In this document: positions 12,375-21,423 of the stretch, piece after piece
Layout of the letters: each line of letters starts with the position of its first letter
Numbering within the stretch: the stretch's first letter is position 1
NCBI GenBank assembly: GCA_946478845.1
Contig: CAMLDI010000010.1
Span: forward strand, 1 to 64,000
Length of the DNA: 64,000 nt
Direction of reading: 5' to 3'
From: an uncultured Paenibacillaceae bacterium
GTDB taxonomy: Bacteria > Bacillota > Bacilli > Aneurinibacillales > Aneurinibacillaceae
Notes under the pieces: model-generated
The model's database searches: none
What the model was told of the DNA's origin: nothing
Seen by the model: only the letters and a program-made list of their open reading frames with translations
Translations under genes and position numbers: made by a program

Positions 12375-12841
12375 CTGATAAATTTTCATATAGTCGATGA
12401 TTTTCTTCTTGCGTATCCAGCTATAGAAAAGAAGCACATCTCCCTACAACCTAAACAAAAGATGAAGTTGATCTCCATATAACCACTGTGGATCATAGTA
12501 ATCCAAAAGGAAAAAGGGACATAGCAATGATATTATTAGCAGCAAGACTTGGATTACGCGCCTCTGATATCTGTAGATTAAAGTTTGAAAATATTCATTG
12601 GGAAACTAATACTATTCACTTAAATCAAACTAAGACACAGGAAAGAATTGAGCTCCCTCTCTTGGCTGAAATAGGAAATGCGATTATAGATTATCTTAAA
12701 TATGGAAGACAGACCTTCCTTATATTTTTATACGAGCAGCACAACCATATGATAGACTGCAGGAACCAACTCTTCATAGTATGGTTTCTTTTTTTCTGTG
12801 AAAATCACCTTGCTAAAAGTATGGAATTTGAGTTAGCCTAA
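12375..12841 (+). pseudogene. Decayed tyrosine recombinase / integrase fragment
   Basis: The readable core (12488-12841) encodes NPKGKRDIAMILLAARLG then LRASDICRLKFENI, the first catalytic Arg region of a phage-integrase-type site-specific recombinase. An upstream segment in a different frame (about 12375-12480) reads like the preceding core-binding domain but ends in a stop. The C-terminal half with the HxxR and Tyr motifs is absent; after about residue 75 the protein changes to unrelated sequence. I read it as a frameshifted, truncated remnant. It lies just before an IS110 remnant and the sulfonate-type gene cluster, so it may mark an old insertion edge. Confidence 0.7.
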
Positions 12842-12967
12842 ACTTTAAATTTATTATGATGTGGGCATGTAATGAAAAAAGGAATAGGATGCCCAGGACA
12901 TAACTAATAAAAATTTTAGATATGCCCGTGTAAAAAGAATTTATTCTTTTGGTAAGTAATATTTAAG

Positions 12968-13775
12968 TTAAGCTATTCCCTTTTCCATATAAGGTTGTTT
13001 ATTAGATAACATATGGTAAATAATGACGAGTATTTTATGTGCTATAGCTACTATCGCTTTTTTCTTGCCCCTTTGAGATAACAATTCCAATACTTTGCTG
13101 ATAACCAGGTGTTTCTTGTTTTGGCCAAAGCCCATGCAGCTTCACACAATTTTGTTTTTATGTACGGATTCCCTTTCGGTGTTTTGGTGTTTTTTTTACC
13201 AGCACTTTCATGGTTTCCTGGAACACACCTGCCCAGGGTGAAAAGTGTATACAAGAAGGAAATGGTTTATATCTGGTCCCATTGAAGCCAAGATTGAAGC
13301 TGCGGTTAGTTTGTTGATCCCAGGTACTGCATACAACAAGGATCCCTCTTTTTTGTAAGGTTCCAAAAGTTCATCGATTCGCCTATCTAATTACTGAATT
13401 GATTTCTCAAGATAGCCCATGTGATTCCAACATTGACGAATCATAAAAATCTGATGATTTGTTAATTATCCCAAACAATAATTCTGACACTGCACGAACT
13501 TTTTTCTTAATCTGTCCCTTCACACATTGTTCGACTTCGTCGATATTCACAAAACCTTACTCAACCAATCGATTTAAGAGATTTTGGCCTGAAACCTCAA
13601 AGATATCGCTAATAACGGTCGCCAATTTTATATTTGAACATTCTAAGACTTTTTGAATACGGTTTTTCTCAGCAGTCAAGTTTCCTACCTATTTTTTACG
13701 TAGACGAGTTAAATCACGTAATTCCTGAAGGTCTAACAGAAGGGACGAAGCTGCATAGTTTTGCTGGTATATTGT
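12968..13775 (-). pseudogene. Decayed IS110-family transposase
   Basis: On the minus strand, pieces of an IS110/IS1111-type (DEDD) transposase appear in order. They are ELRDLTRLRK, then TAEKNRIQKVLECSNIKLA and FEVSGQNLL (about 13530-13690), then DELLEPYKK and YAVPGINKLTAASILASMG (about 13280-13390). The C-terminal GRCVPGNHESAGK and KGNPYIKTKLCEAAWALA (13051-13254) and IVAIAHKILVIIYHML (about 12985-13050) follow. Stop codons and frameshifts separate the pieces, including a one-base loss in an A-run near 13050. The N-terminal catalytic part is missing. It is non-functional and flanks the accessory cluster that begins at 13883. Confidence 0.82.
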
Positions 13776-13882
13776 TCGAAAAAAGACACCTTTTCTTGTT
13801 ATTTCAGAATTTCTGTGTCTATTATTTAGACTAACATCATAAATATTACTAAAATCTGAAAAATGTTACTTAAAATGGAGTG

Positions 13883-15028
13883 ATGTATCTGGATAAACTG
13901 CGAGAGGAGTTGCCCGCAACACGTCGAGGAATTCATCTTAATACTGGTGTGGTCGGTCCACTTCCAAGCTGTGTATATCATGAGATGTTGAGAGTTATGG
14001 TTGAAGAATGCGATCAAGGACGTAGCCTGATGGACCGTAATCTAAAGTTGAAATTGGCTCTAGAAGAATTACGTTACGAGTTGGGTAGATTAATTAGAAC
14101 CGGTAGCCGAGAGATCGCTATCACCCAGAATACAACGGATGGAATCAATCATGTGGTTTGGGGAATGGATTGGCAACCTAGGGATGAAATATTGACAACT
14201 ACCCTCGAACATGTGGGAGGTCTTGCTGGTATTTCCACACTGAGCCGAGCCAAAGGTGTTAATGTAGTGTTTTATAATCCACCAACTGGTTTCTTTGATA
14301 TTGATGAGTTTTTTTCCTACTGTTCAGGACGTACAAAGCTCATTGTTATCTCCCATGTATCATGGATAACTGGTCAGGTATTACCGATTCGAGAAATTAG
14401 TAGACTTGCACACGAGAAAAATATTTTTGTGCTGGTAGATGGTGCTCAGGCCGTAGGGGCTATTCCAGTGGATGTACAAGAACTTGGTGCCGATGGTTAC
14501 GCATTTCCCAGCCACAAATGGCTGTTAGGACCGGAGGGGGTTGGTGGGCTTTATCTTAGCATAGAGGCACTGGAAAGAGTATATCAAACATTTGCTGGTA
14601 AATTTTCATTCACTACTCATGATGGTCGGTGTGGTTTCAGTCCAGAAAATGGAGCGAAACGTTTTGAAACGGGCACTAGAAATCAGTCGTTGATTTACGG
14701 ATGGAAAACCGGATTGGAGTGGCTAGGTAAAGAGGTAAAATGGAACTTTATTTACTCGAAAATACGACAGGGGCGGGACTATCTTGCACAACGGTTGCAA
14801 GAAGAGACTAAACTACGTGTTGTACACACGGAAAGCTATGCAGGGTTGCTGTCAGTCGAGATAGCAGGAACGAAAAACGTGGAGCAGGTTGTCGAGAAAC
14901 TGAAGGAGCAGAAGATTTACATACGTGCTATCCCAAGAAGTAATCTTTTGCGTGCCTCGATAGGTTTTTTCAATATGAAGGAAGAACTTGATCAGTTTGT
15001 TAAAACACTAAATGATACAAAATTTTGA
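13883..15028 (+). CDS. Class V aminotransferase-fold PLP enzyme (CefD / cysteine desulfurase-like)
   Basis: This 381-residue protein belongs to the class V aminotransferase family, which includes cysteine desulfurases, selenocysteine lyases and isopenicillin N epimerases. It shows QNTTDGINHV (PLP phosphate region), ISHVSWITGQVLP, VDGAQAVGAIPVD (Asp contacting the pyridine nitrogen) and the Schiff-base Lys near residue 212 in PSHKWLLGPEG. I chose the ATG at 13883 just after the GTG at 13880. It is the first gene of the accessory cluster, separated from the rest by 278 bases. In a sulfonate pathway it could act as a sulfur-transfer, lyase or transamination enzyme; the substrate is unknown. Confidence 0.85.
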   Translation: MYLDKLREELPATRRGIHLNTGVVGPLPSCVYHEMLRVMVEECDQGRSLMDRNLKLKLALEELRYELGRLIRTGSREIAITQNTTDGINHVVWGMDWQPRDEILTTTLEHVGGLAGISTLSRAKGVNVVFYNPPTGFFDIDEFFSYCSGRTKLIVISHVSWITGQVLPIREISRLAHEKNIFVLVDGAQAVGAIPVDVQELGADGYAFPSHKWLLGPEGVGGLYLSIEALERVYQTFAGKFSFTTHDGRCGFSPENGAKRFETGTRNQSLIYGWKTGLEWLGKEVKWNFIYSKIRQGRDYLAQRLQEETKLRVVHTESYAGLLSVEIAGTKNVEQVVEKLKEQKIYIRAIPRSNLLRASIGFFNMKEELDQFVKTLNDTKF

Positions 15029-15306
15029 AATGAGAAGTATGTAACGTGAGTAAAACATTAATACACGGTGGGATCATAAGTACCTGTAAAACCGTCTGCA
15101 ACATAGTATTGGCTATTTTGCAGCTATAGCGCTATTACGTAGATGTGTTGATAATTTATCATTAATAGAATGTGGATAGAGAAAAGTCCTTGGACCATCG
15201 AGGAAAAATGGAGGAAATAAACAATACTTGACCCTTGACGAGAAACAAATCTATTGTAAAGTTTTGTGAACTAATCTAAAAAAGTTGAGCATTGGAGGAG
15301 ATCGGG

Positions 15307-16728
15307 ATGAGTTTACGTCGAGATTCCGAATTAGAGATCTATAGACTGATAAAACGAATACTAAAAACCAATTCCTCCTACTTGTTTTCACATCAACAAA
15401 CGGTTTCTTGGGGATTCGGTTCTTATGTAACTGTTTATATCCGGGACGGGTATGGACATTTGCGTAGCCAAGATTTTCAGTTGATATATACCATTTCCCA
15501 GCGAATGGGGATTGAATTTCAGAAACAAGTAGGCGATACAAATACATATCTAGAGATTCATATGCCCATCCAAGATGCATTCACCTGGTTGCAAGAGGTC
15601 TGGAATCATTTATCAGATCTATTAACCTCACAGACTCGCTTAGTAGGATATGTAGGTAGCGATGGTTATGTATATAAGATAGATTGTAGCACGACCTTTC
15701 CGCCCAAACGATCTTCCTATTTATCACCAGACCTTTGTTTCGTAATACCTCAGGTGGAGATGATTTTTGATAAACAAGTCAAGACACTGAAAATAGTAAA
15801 TCGGTATAAAAATATCCAGGATACGGAATTGAAAAACCTGTTTCAAAGATATATGGGTGTATCTTTTTATGAAAAGCCGGAGGAAAAGGTTGATATTTGT
15901 GACATGAGCTGGGAAGAGATGACCCGAAATGTCACTATTGTACCGAGTGATTTGAACTATCTTCATATGATAGAAGTGGTTAAAAAGGAGATTAAGCAGC
16001 AGAACCTGGTGAAGGTAGTCATAGCCCGGCAGGCACACGGTACTTTACATGGTACAGCTGAAGAATTGTTTAAAATGCTTCGTCTTTGTTCACCGACCCA
16101 TTATGAGTTTCTATTTGAAATGGAAGATTTTCAGCTTGTTGGGTGTAGTCCAGAGATGCTAGTCGAGATAAAGGATAGCAATCAAATACGGTTTCGTGTG
16201 CTAGCTGGGACTGGTTTATTAAAAGAACAGATTCAAGAAGACCCAAAGCAGGTAGTGGAACATTTGACCACTTTTTTGGGTGCAGTGAAAATGATGACTC
16301 ATTGCTGTGAGCCATCAACAGTATGTGTGAAGCAGGTACTCGGAATAGAACCATTTGCGCAGATTCAACACTTTGCATCAGAATTGGTAGGTCGCTCTGT
16401 TCGGGGGATCGTGCCCACTTGGTCGTTTTTCCTTCCCACACTGACCGGCACACCAGGAGTGGAGGCTTTTCACACTCTAAGTCGGTTTGAACCGTTCTCA
16501 CGTGGGGTTTACGGTGGTATTTTTGGTTACTTCGATGCTAGCGAATCGTTGTTTTGCAAGATTATTCGCAGTGTCTATTTAGAACAGGATCAGTTCTATA
16601 CTTTTTCCGGTGCTGGCATCATTCCAGAATCTCTTCCGGAAAATGAATTAATAGAAACCCATAATAAAATGCGTAGTTGCCTTTATGCAATTGCAAAAGT
16701 CAATGCGCAGAAAAAGGAGAGAGTTTAA
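15307..16728 (+). CDS. Chorismate-utilising enzyme, isochorismate synthase-like
   Basis: A 473-residue chorismate-binding enzyme (anthranilate synthase I / isochorismate synthase superfamily). The C-terminal two thirds carry family blocks: KVVIAR near residue 236, SPEMLVEI, RFRVLAGTGL, TLTGTPGVEAF, GVYGGIFGYFD and GAGIIPES. The Lys of KVVIAR matches the general base of isochorismate and salicylate synthases (EntC/MbtI type), and Ala in LAGT argues against a PabB-type Lys nucleophile. No glutamine amidotransferase partner is nearby. The N-terminal 180 residues are divergent. A GGAGG site precedes the ATG at 15307. It is the first of ten tightly packed genes reaching to 26021. Confidence 0.8.
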   Translation: MSLRRDSELEIYRLIKRILKTNSSYLFSHQQTVSWGFGSYVTVYIRDGYGHLRSQDFQLIYTISQRMGIEFQKQVGDTNTYLEIHMPIQDAFTWLQEVWNHLSDLLTSQTRLVGYVGSDGYVYKIDCSTTFPPKRSSYLSPDLCFVIPQVEMIFDKQVKTLKIVNRYKNIQDTELKNLFQRYMGVSFYEKPEEKVDICDMSWEEMTRNVTIVPSDLNYLHMIEVVKKEIKQQNLVKVVIARQAHGTLHGTAEELFKMLRLCSPTHYEFLFEMEDFQLVGCSPEMLVEIKDSNQIRFRVLAGTGLLKEQIQEDPKQVVEHLTTFLGAVKMMTHCCEPSTVCVKQVLGIEPFAQIQHFASELVGRSVRGIVPTWSFFLPTLTGTPGVEAFHTLSRFEPFSRGVYGGIFGYFDASESLFCKIIRSVYLEQDQFYTFSGAGIIPESLPENELIETHNKMRSCLYAIAKVNAQKKERV

Positions 16729-17729
16729 TGAAAACGAGCAAACAAGTCATGATTGGTGAAGATTTGATTCAAGCGTACATGGACTACCGTAAATTTCACT
16801 ATGAAAAAATCGCGGAGGTTCTCCAAACAATTGGTCTGATAAGTCAGTTACGGACAGCAAAAACACTTGATGAAATCATTGTAAGTCGTAATTTTATCGC
16901 AGACCGTAAGCCAGCGCTGAAAGCAATGCTGCAAGCGCTAGTTGAACTGAATGTCCTAGAACAGGTTAACGAAGAGGAATTTATTGCGATTCAGTCACAT
17001 GAATTTGGTGAAGTCGACCTAAATAAAATTGAGCGTGCATCAGGTTCGCAAGCGATTGAGCAGCATTCAAACATTGCATCATTGGCGGTTGGTTTCTTAG
17101 ATGGTTCGAAGGGTGACATCGAGTTTTCTTATGAGTTTAGCCAGTTCTGGAAAGCACTTCTTGAAGCACCATTCTACGCACAAGGACGTCAAAAATCGAC
17201 CGAGTCAGTAGCCAATCGCGTAGATATTAACGTATTGGATCTAGCCTCAGGCCAGGGTCACGCACTGGTTGAACTGGCAAGATTAGTAGGTGAAGATGGC
17301 CTTGTAAATGGTATTGAGTATTCACAAGACCATATTGAGATTTCCAAGAAATTGATACAAGAACGGGGACACCAAAACATCGAGGTGATTCAAGGGGACT
17401 TAAATAATGGTCTGCCTTATGAAAATCAGAAATTTGATGGAGTACTATTTATTGGAGCCCTACATTTTATTACCAAACGTGAAGAGTTGATACATGAAAT
17501 CTCTCGTGTTACTCGTCCTGGAGCAGTGGTTGCGATTGGTAATATCTACAGCAATCTAAGTACCTTTGACAAACCGTTTATGGATCTTATCTTCTCAATG
17601 ATTCAGCCTCGAGCAATTCCGGTAAACTTAGAATTACTTCATCAATATTTTAAAGATGCTAGTTTGACAGTAACCGACAATATAAATGTGGGGTGTAATG
17701 CATGGTACCTGCTTCGGAAAGATCGGTAA
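16728..17729 (+). CDS. SAM-dependent methyltransferase
   Basis: A 333-residue class I methyltransferase. The N-terminal 100 residues look like a helical, winged-helix-type dimerisation domain, as in small-molecule O-methyltransferases. The Rossmann part has motif I VLDLASGQGHAL, an acidic motif II (NGIEYSQDHIEISKK) and a motif near IEVIQGDLNNGLP. The ATG at 16728 overlaps the upstream stop (TAATG), and the 3' end overlaps the MFS gene by 28 bases, so the genes are tightly coupled. The acceptor is unknown; tailoring of the cluster product is a reasonable guess. Confidence 0.85.
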   Translation: MKTSKQVMIGEDLIQAYMDYRKFHYEKIAEVLQTIGLISQLRTAKTLDEIIVSRNFIADRKPALKAMLQALVELNVLEQVNEEEFIAIQSHEFGEVDLNKIERASGSQAIEQHSNIASLAVGFLDGSKGDIEFSYEFSQFWKALLEAPFYAQGRQKSTESVANRVDINVLDLASGQGHALVELARLVGEDGLVNGIEYSQDHIEISKKLIQERGHQNIEVIQGDLNNGLPYENQKFDGVLFIGALHFITKREELIHEISRVTRPGAVVAIGNIYSNLSTFDKPFMDLIFSMIQPRAIPVNLELLHQYFKDASLTVTDNINVGCNAWYLLRKDR

Positions 17730-18889
17730 AAAGTAACGTCTGGCTGGCTTGCTCCTCTTTCTTTCTGCTTTGTCTATCCGCCTATGTGATTATGCCACTG
17801 ATTCCGCTTTATCTACAGTCGAGAGCAACAGTTACAGAATTGGCTTGGATCACAGTGGGTGCCTCCGTTGTTGGTGTCATTCCGGCATCAATTATAGGGG
17901 GGAGGATTTCGGATTATATCGGACGGAAGGTTACGATTGCACTTTCGCTTTTGATCTTCGGGTTTAGCAAGTTTTTCTTTCCATACGCAGAGACAATTGC
18001 TTTACTATTCGTATTACGGGCGATCGGAGGGCTTTATGCAGCGGCCTTTCCATCTACTCAATCGATCTTGGCATCAGCTGCAACTACACCTGAGGAGCGA
18101 ACGAAGTTTTTAAGCTATTACGGTTTTGCTTTTGGTGCTGGTTTAGCCATTGGTCCGATGATTGGTGGTTATGTGGGCCAACGATGGGATTTATCGGAGG
18201 CTTTTAATGCTACGCTATACTTCTCCTTACTTGGTGTTCTTCTCATTCTGTTCGTGAAAGAGGAAAAGGTGAAACAAAAGAAGCAAAAATTACTTGTCTT
18301 TAGCAAGAATCCACTCTTTTGGCGTGCATCACTCAGCGCATTCTTGTGTATGGGTGCAATGGGGATGTTACTAACTCTACTCCCTTTAATCCTGAATATT
18401 GAATTAGGTTTATCCAAAACCGGAGTTGGTTTTAGTATGGCAGTTTTGACTGGGTGTTTTGCAATCTCCCAGTTGGTGGTGGGGCCAAAACTCAATCCGG
18501 CAGGATTACAGATAGCAATTGTAAAAGGCTTTTCCATTATGGTTGTGGGCCTTGTGGGTCTGTTCTTCTTCCACCAGCAGGTGCTCTTATTTCTGATGTC
18601 TATGGTTGTGGTTGGTATTGGTCTTGGAACTGCCTATGTGGCAGCAACTTCGATGGCGGCCAGTACCACGACGATTGAGAACCGTGGAGGAATTATGGGG
18701 CTGTTCACGGCGGCAATGAACCTCGGATATGGTATTTTGGCTGTTTTGGTTGTTTACTTGTCTAGTATTTGGAGAAGGGAGGATGCCTTCTTAATCCTGA
18801 CCGTGATTGCCTTGGTTGTTGTCATATTCCTTATGATAACGGCAATGCCGGTTATGCAAAAAAAAGGCACACGTCATCATGAAAAATAA
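17702..18889 (+). CDS. Major facilitator superfamily transporter
   Basis: A 395-residue protein with about twelve hydrophobic segments and the MFS motif A in the first cytoplasmic loop (GGRISDYIGRK, about residues 62-72). A family motif C-like glycine-rich stretch (GFAFGAGLAIGPMIGGYVG) follows, as in drug and metabolite exporters. It overlaps both neighbours. In this cluster it is the likely exporter of the product or of a toxic intermediate; the cluster also encodes a separate ABC importer. Confidence 0.87.
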   Translation: MVPASERSVKSNVWLACSSFFLLCLSAYVIMPLIPLYLQSRATVTELAWITVGASVVGVIPASIIGGRISDYIGRKVTIALSLLIFGFSKFFFPYAETIALLFVLRAIGGLYAAAFPSTQSILASAATTPEERTKFLSYYGFAFGAGLAIGPMIGGYVGQRWDLSEAFNATLYFSLLGVLLILFVKEEKVKQKKQKLLVFSKNPLFWRASLSAFLCMGAMGMLLTLLPLILNIELGLSKTGVGFSMAVLTGCFAISQLVVGPKLNPAGLQIAIVKGFSIMVVGLVGLFFFHQQVLLFLMSMVVVGIGLGTAYVAATSMAASTTTIENRGGIMGLFTAAMNLGYGILAVLVVYLSSIWRREDAFLILTVIALVVVIFLMITAMPVMQKKGTRHHEK

Positions 18890-19868
18890 AGTTACAAGAA
18901 CAGTTCTCTTGTTGGCGAGTGTGGTATGTGTAGTGTTCTTGGCTGGATGTGTTTCCAACATCCAGCCTGCTTCCTCACAAGATTCTTCAAAGCAAGAGAT
19001 CAAAATTGGCGTTGTAAAAAATGTGGTGGTTTCACTTCCATTTTATGAAATGCAAATGGAAAAGAGATTGGAGAGTAATGGGTATCATGTTACATGGGTG
19101 TATTTCGAATCACCCACGGCGTTGTCTGAAGCTTTCTTGGCTGGCCAAATTCAAGTAAATGGCTCGATTGGAATTTCCACTTTAGGTGATTTGGCGAGAA
19201 AAGGTGTGGACTCAAGCATTCTGTACGCAAATGGCTATGCATCATCTGCTAAGATTTACTCCAAAACTCTTACCCGCATTGAACAACTGAAAGGAGCAGA
19301 TCTTGGGATGCCACCAGCTTCTACAGAGACTAGTCAAATTGCTAATAAGCTGTTGAAAGAGCAATACCACTTACAAGCTCCGCAGGATTTTAAGGTAATG
19401 TACACAACACCCCTTGCTGGGGCGACATTGTTACAAAAAGGCGACCTGGACGCGCTGCTCAGTTATGGCTCAGATGCGGCAAATATCCAGCAGCTTGGGT
19501 ATCACGAGATATTCGACTTATCAAAAAGCTGGTCACAATATTCAGGTGGAGGCCAACTGGTTACTTCAGTCACAATTACTACACGTTCATTTGCAGACTC
19601 CCATATTCAGTTTATCGAAGACTTCACACAAGCATATGATCTAGCAGTGCAAAAGCTAATTAATAATTCACAGGAGATTCAGCATATCGCTTTGCAAAAT
19701 TATGATTTAAAAAAGGAATCACTCCCTTACTTTATAAAATTAGCTCAAGTGCAGTTACAGGGTGCAAGTAAAAATGATGCTGTTTTGGCTGATGCAAAAA
19801 AGATCTTAACACTGTTTTCAGATGGAAAATTACCTGCATCCAAAATTGATGAGATGTTTAGAAAATGA
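18879..19868 (+). CDS. ABC transporter substrate-binding lipoprotein (SsuA/NMT1-like)
   Basis: A 329-residue secreted lipoprotein. The signal peptide ends in the lipobox FLAGC (Cys near residue 24). The mature part has the layout of SsuA/TauA/NMT1-type binding proteins, with IKIGVVKNVVVSLPFY at the start and TETSQIANKLLKEQ later. The family binds sulfonates, taurine, nitrate or thiamine precursors. The gene overlaps the MFS gene by 11 bases and the permease by 4. A phosphosulfolactate synthase in the same operon makes a sulfonate ligand plausible, but this is inference. Confidence 0.85.
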   Translation: MKNKVTRTVLLLASVVCVVFLAGCVSNIQPASSQDSSKQEIKIGVVKNVVVSLPFYEMQMEKRLESNGYHVTWVYFESPTALSEAFLAGQIQVNGSIGISTLGDLARKGVDSSILYANGYASSAKIYSKTLTRIEQLKGADLGMPPASTETSQIANKLLKEQYHLQAPQDFKVMYTTPLAGATLLQKGDLDALLSYGSDAANIQQLGYHEIFDLSKSWSQYSGGGQLVTSVTITTRSFADSHIQFIEDFTQAYDLAVQKLINNSQEIQHIALQNYDLKKESLPYFIKLAQVQLQGASKNDAVLADAKKILTLFSDGKLPASKIDEMFRK

Positions 19869-20644
19869 GTGACAATTCGATGAAAAATGTAGTGAGGGCT
19901 ATACTTGTAACTTGGAGATTTTTGTTTCCCTATCTCATTATGGTGGCGATCTGGGCTCTCTCGGAAAACTTTGTCCCAGCCTATTTAATACCTGGTCCTA
20001 TAACTGTGTTTCAAGAAATGTTAAACATGTTACAAGAAGATGAAACACTTAAACAGATCTATGCGTCCTTGTTTCACATCTTTTGCGGTGTTGGTTTGAC
20101 AATCTTTTTAGGTACTCTTATGGGTCTTGTATTTGGTTTTGTAAAACGAATCGGATTGTATTTTGAGGCAGTATTACCTTTTTTTCAATCTGTACCAGGA
20201 ATTTCTTGGTCGTTCCTTGCGTTAATTTGGTTTGGACTTTCCAACCAATCTGTTATTTTTGTAATTTTTGTTTCCACCTTTGCCAGCATGATTTTCAACG
20301 TTATGGAAGGTTCAAAAAATGTAGATACAACGCTGATAAAAATGGGAACAAGCTTTGGATACCGTGGCCTGCGTTTATTGACCACTATTTACTTGCCGGC
20401 TATTCTACCGTTTATCCTCTCCGGAACTCGAGTCGTTCTTGGATTAGGTTGGAAGGTCGCGGTAATTGCGGAAATGTTGGTGGGGAATCTCGGTCTTGGT
20501 AGCCAACTCTATACGGCAGCGTATGCGCTGAAAACGGAGACGGTGCTGGCTGGTTCACTGATTATCGTACTGCTGACGATAATTATTGAATACGGTGTAT
20601 TGCGACTGTTGGAGAGAAGGATGATGAAATGGAGACAAAGTTAG
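19865..20644 (+). CDS. ABC transporter permease (SsuC/TauC-like)
   Basis: A 259-residue inner-membrane permease with about six hydrophobic segments. The start (YLIPGPITVFQEM) and the EAA loop region near FGYRGLRLLTTIYLPAILP are those of the SsuC/TauC/NrtB family of importers. It overlaps the binding protein gene by 4 bases and the ATPase gene by 16, so the three form one transporter. Confidence 0.9.
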   Translation: MSDNSMKNVVRAILVTWRFLFPYLIMVAIWALSENFVPAYLIPGPITVFQEMLNMLQEDETLKQIYASLFHIFCGVGLTIFLGTLMGLVFGFVKRIGLYFEAVLPFFQSVPGISWSFLALIWFGLSNQSVIFVIFVSTFASMIFNVMEGSKNVDTTLIKMGTSFGYRGLRLLTTIYLPAILPFILSGTRVVLGLGWKVAVIAEMLVGNLGLGSQLYTAAYALKTETVLAGSLIIVLLTIIIEYGVLRLLERRMMKWRQS

Positions 20645-21411
20645 AGATTATTAACCTTGCAAAATCTTATCGTTCTGGATGGAGAAAATTTTTTGTGTTT
20701 CAAGACTTGAACTTCCAAGTGGATTCAGGAGAGTTTGTCGCGGTCTGCGGGAGAAGTGGATGTGGCAAGAGTACTTTGCTGTCAATGGTGGCCGGGCTTG
20801 AAGAATGGGATAGCGGGCAGATCTTGATTAATGGTCAAATGGCGGGTGGGAAGACTTCCCGTGATATCGGGTTTGTTTTTCAGGAATCTGCATTGCTACC
20901 ATGGAGAACCATCTGGAAGAACGTATCATATGGTCTTGACATTCGTCCTATATCTTTTGCTGAGAAACAGGGGCGGCTTGAACACATACTACGCATGGTC
21001 GGACTGTGGGAGTATAAAGACATGTATCCAGCACAACTTTCTGGCGGTATGAAGCAACGGGCTTCCATCGCCCGCGCATTGGCAATTGAACCTACCCTGC
21101 TTTTAATGGATGAACCTTTTTCAGCGCTTGATATTTCTACGAGACGGATGTTGAGAGAAGAGATTATGAAAATTTGGGAGGAATTCGGAATCACAGTGCT
21201 TTTCGTGACGCATGATATCGAGGATGCTTGTCATTTGTCAACAAAGTTAATAGTCTTTTATCCTTCTCTACACGATGGTACAACACAGTTTAAAGTTATC
21301 GAGAATCTATCAAAGTATGATAGACAGGAAGTACGGATGGAGATTGTAAACCTTCTGAATGGTGGAAGCAATACATCGAGAAAAATGGTAACAGTAAAAG
21401 AGTACAAGTAA
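20629..21411 (+). CDS. ABC transporter ATP-binding protein (SsuB/TauB-like)
   Basis: A 260-residue ATPase for the adjacent importer. Visible are Walker A GRSGCGKST (about residues 42-50), Q-loop VFQESALLPWRT, signature LSGGMKQR, Walker B LLLMDEPFSALD and the switch His in VTHDIEDA. The pattern LLPWRTIWKNV is typical of the nitrate/sulfonate/taurine subfamily. Confidence 0.9.
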   Translation: METKLEIINLAKSYRSGWRKFFVFQDLNFQVDSGEFVAVCGRSGCGKSTLLSMVAGLEEWDSGQILINGQMAGGKTSRDIGFVFQESALLPWRTIWKNVSYGLDIRPISFAEKQGRLEHILRMVGLWEYKDMYPAQLSGGMKQRASIARALAIEPTLLLMDEPFSALDISTRRMLREEIMKIWEEFGITVLFVTHDIEDACHLSTKLIVFYPSLHDGTTQFKVIENLSKYDRQEVRMEIVNLLNGGSNTSRKMVTVKEYK

Positions 21412-21423
21412 GTAGGTGATAAC

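Noticed and set aside
13459..13834. Plus-strand open frames of about 65 codons
   Set aside because: They lie antisense to the recognisable pieces of the IS110 transposase and have no family match or ribosome site.
15029..15306. A riboswitch or small RNA in the 278-base gap
   Set aside because: No convincing conserved aptamer core or terminator was found; the sequence is AT-rich without clear structure.
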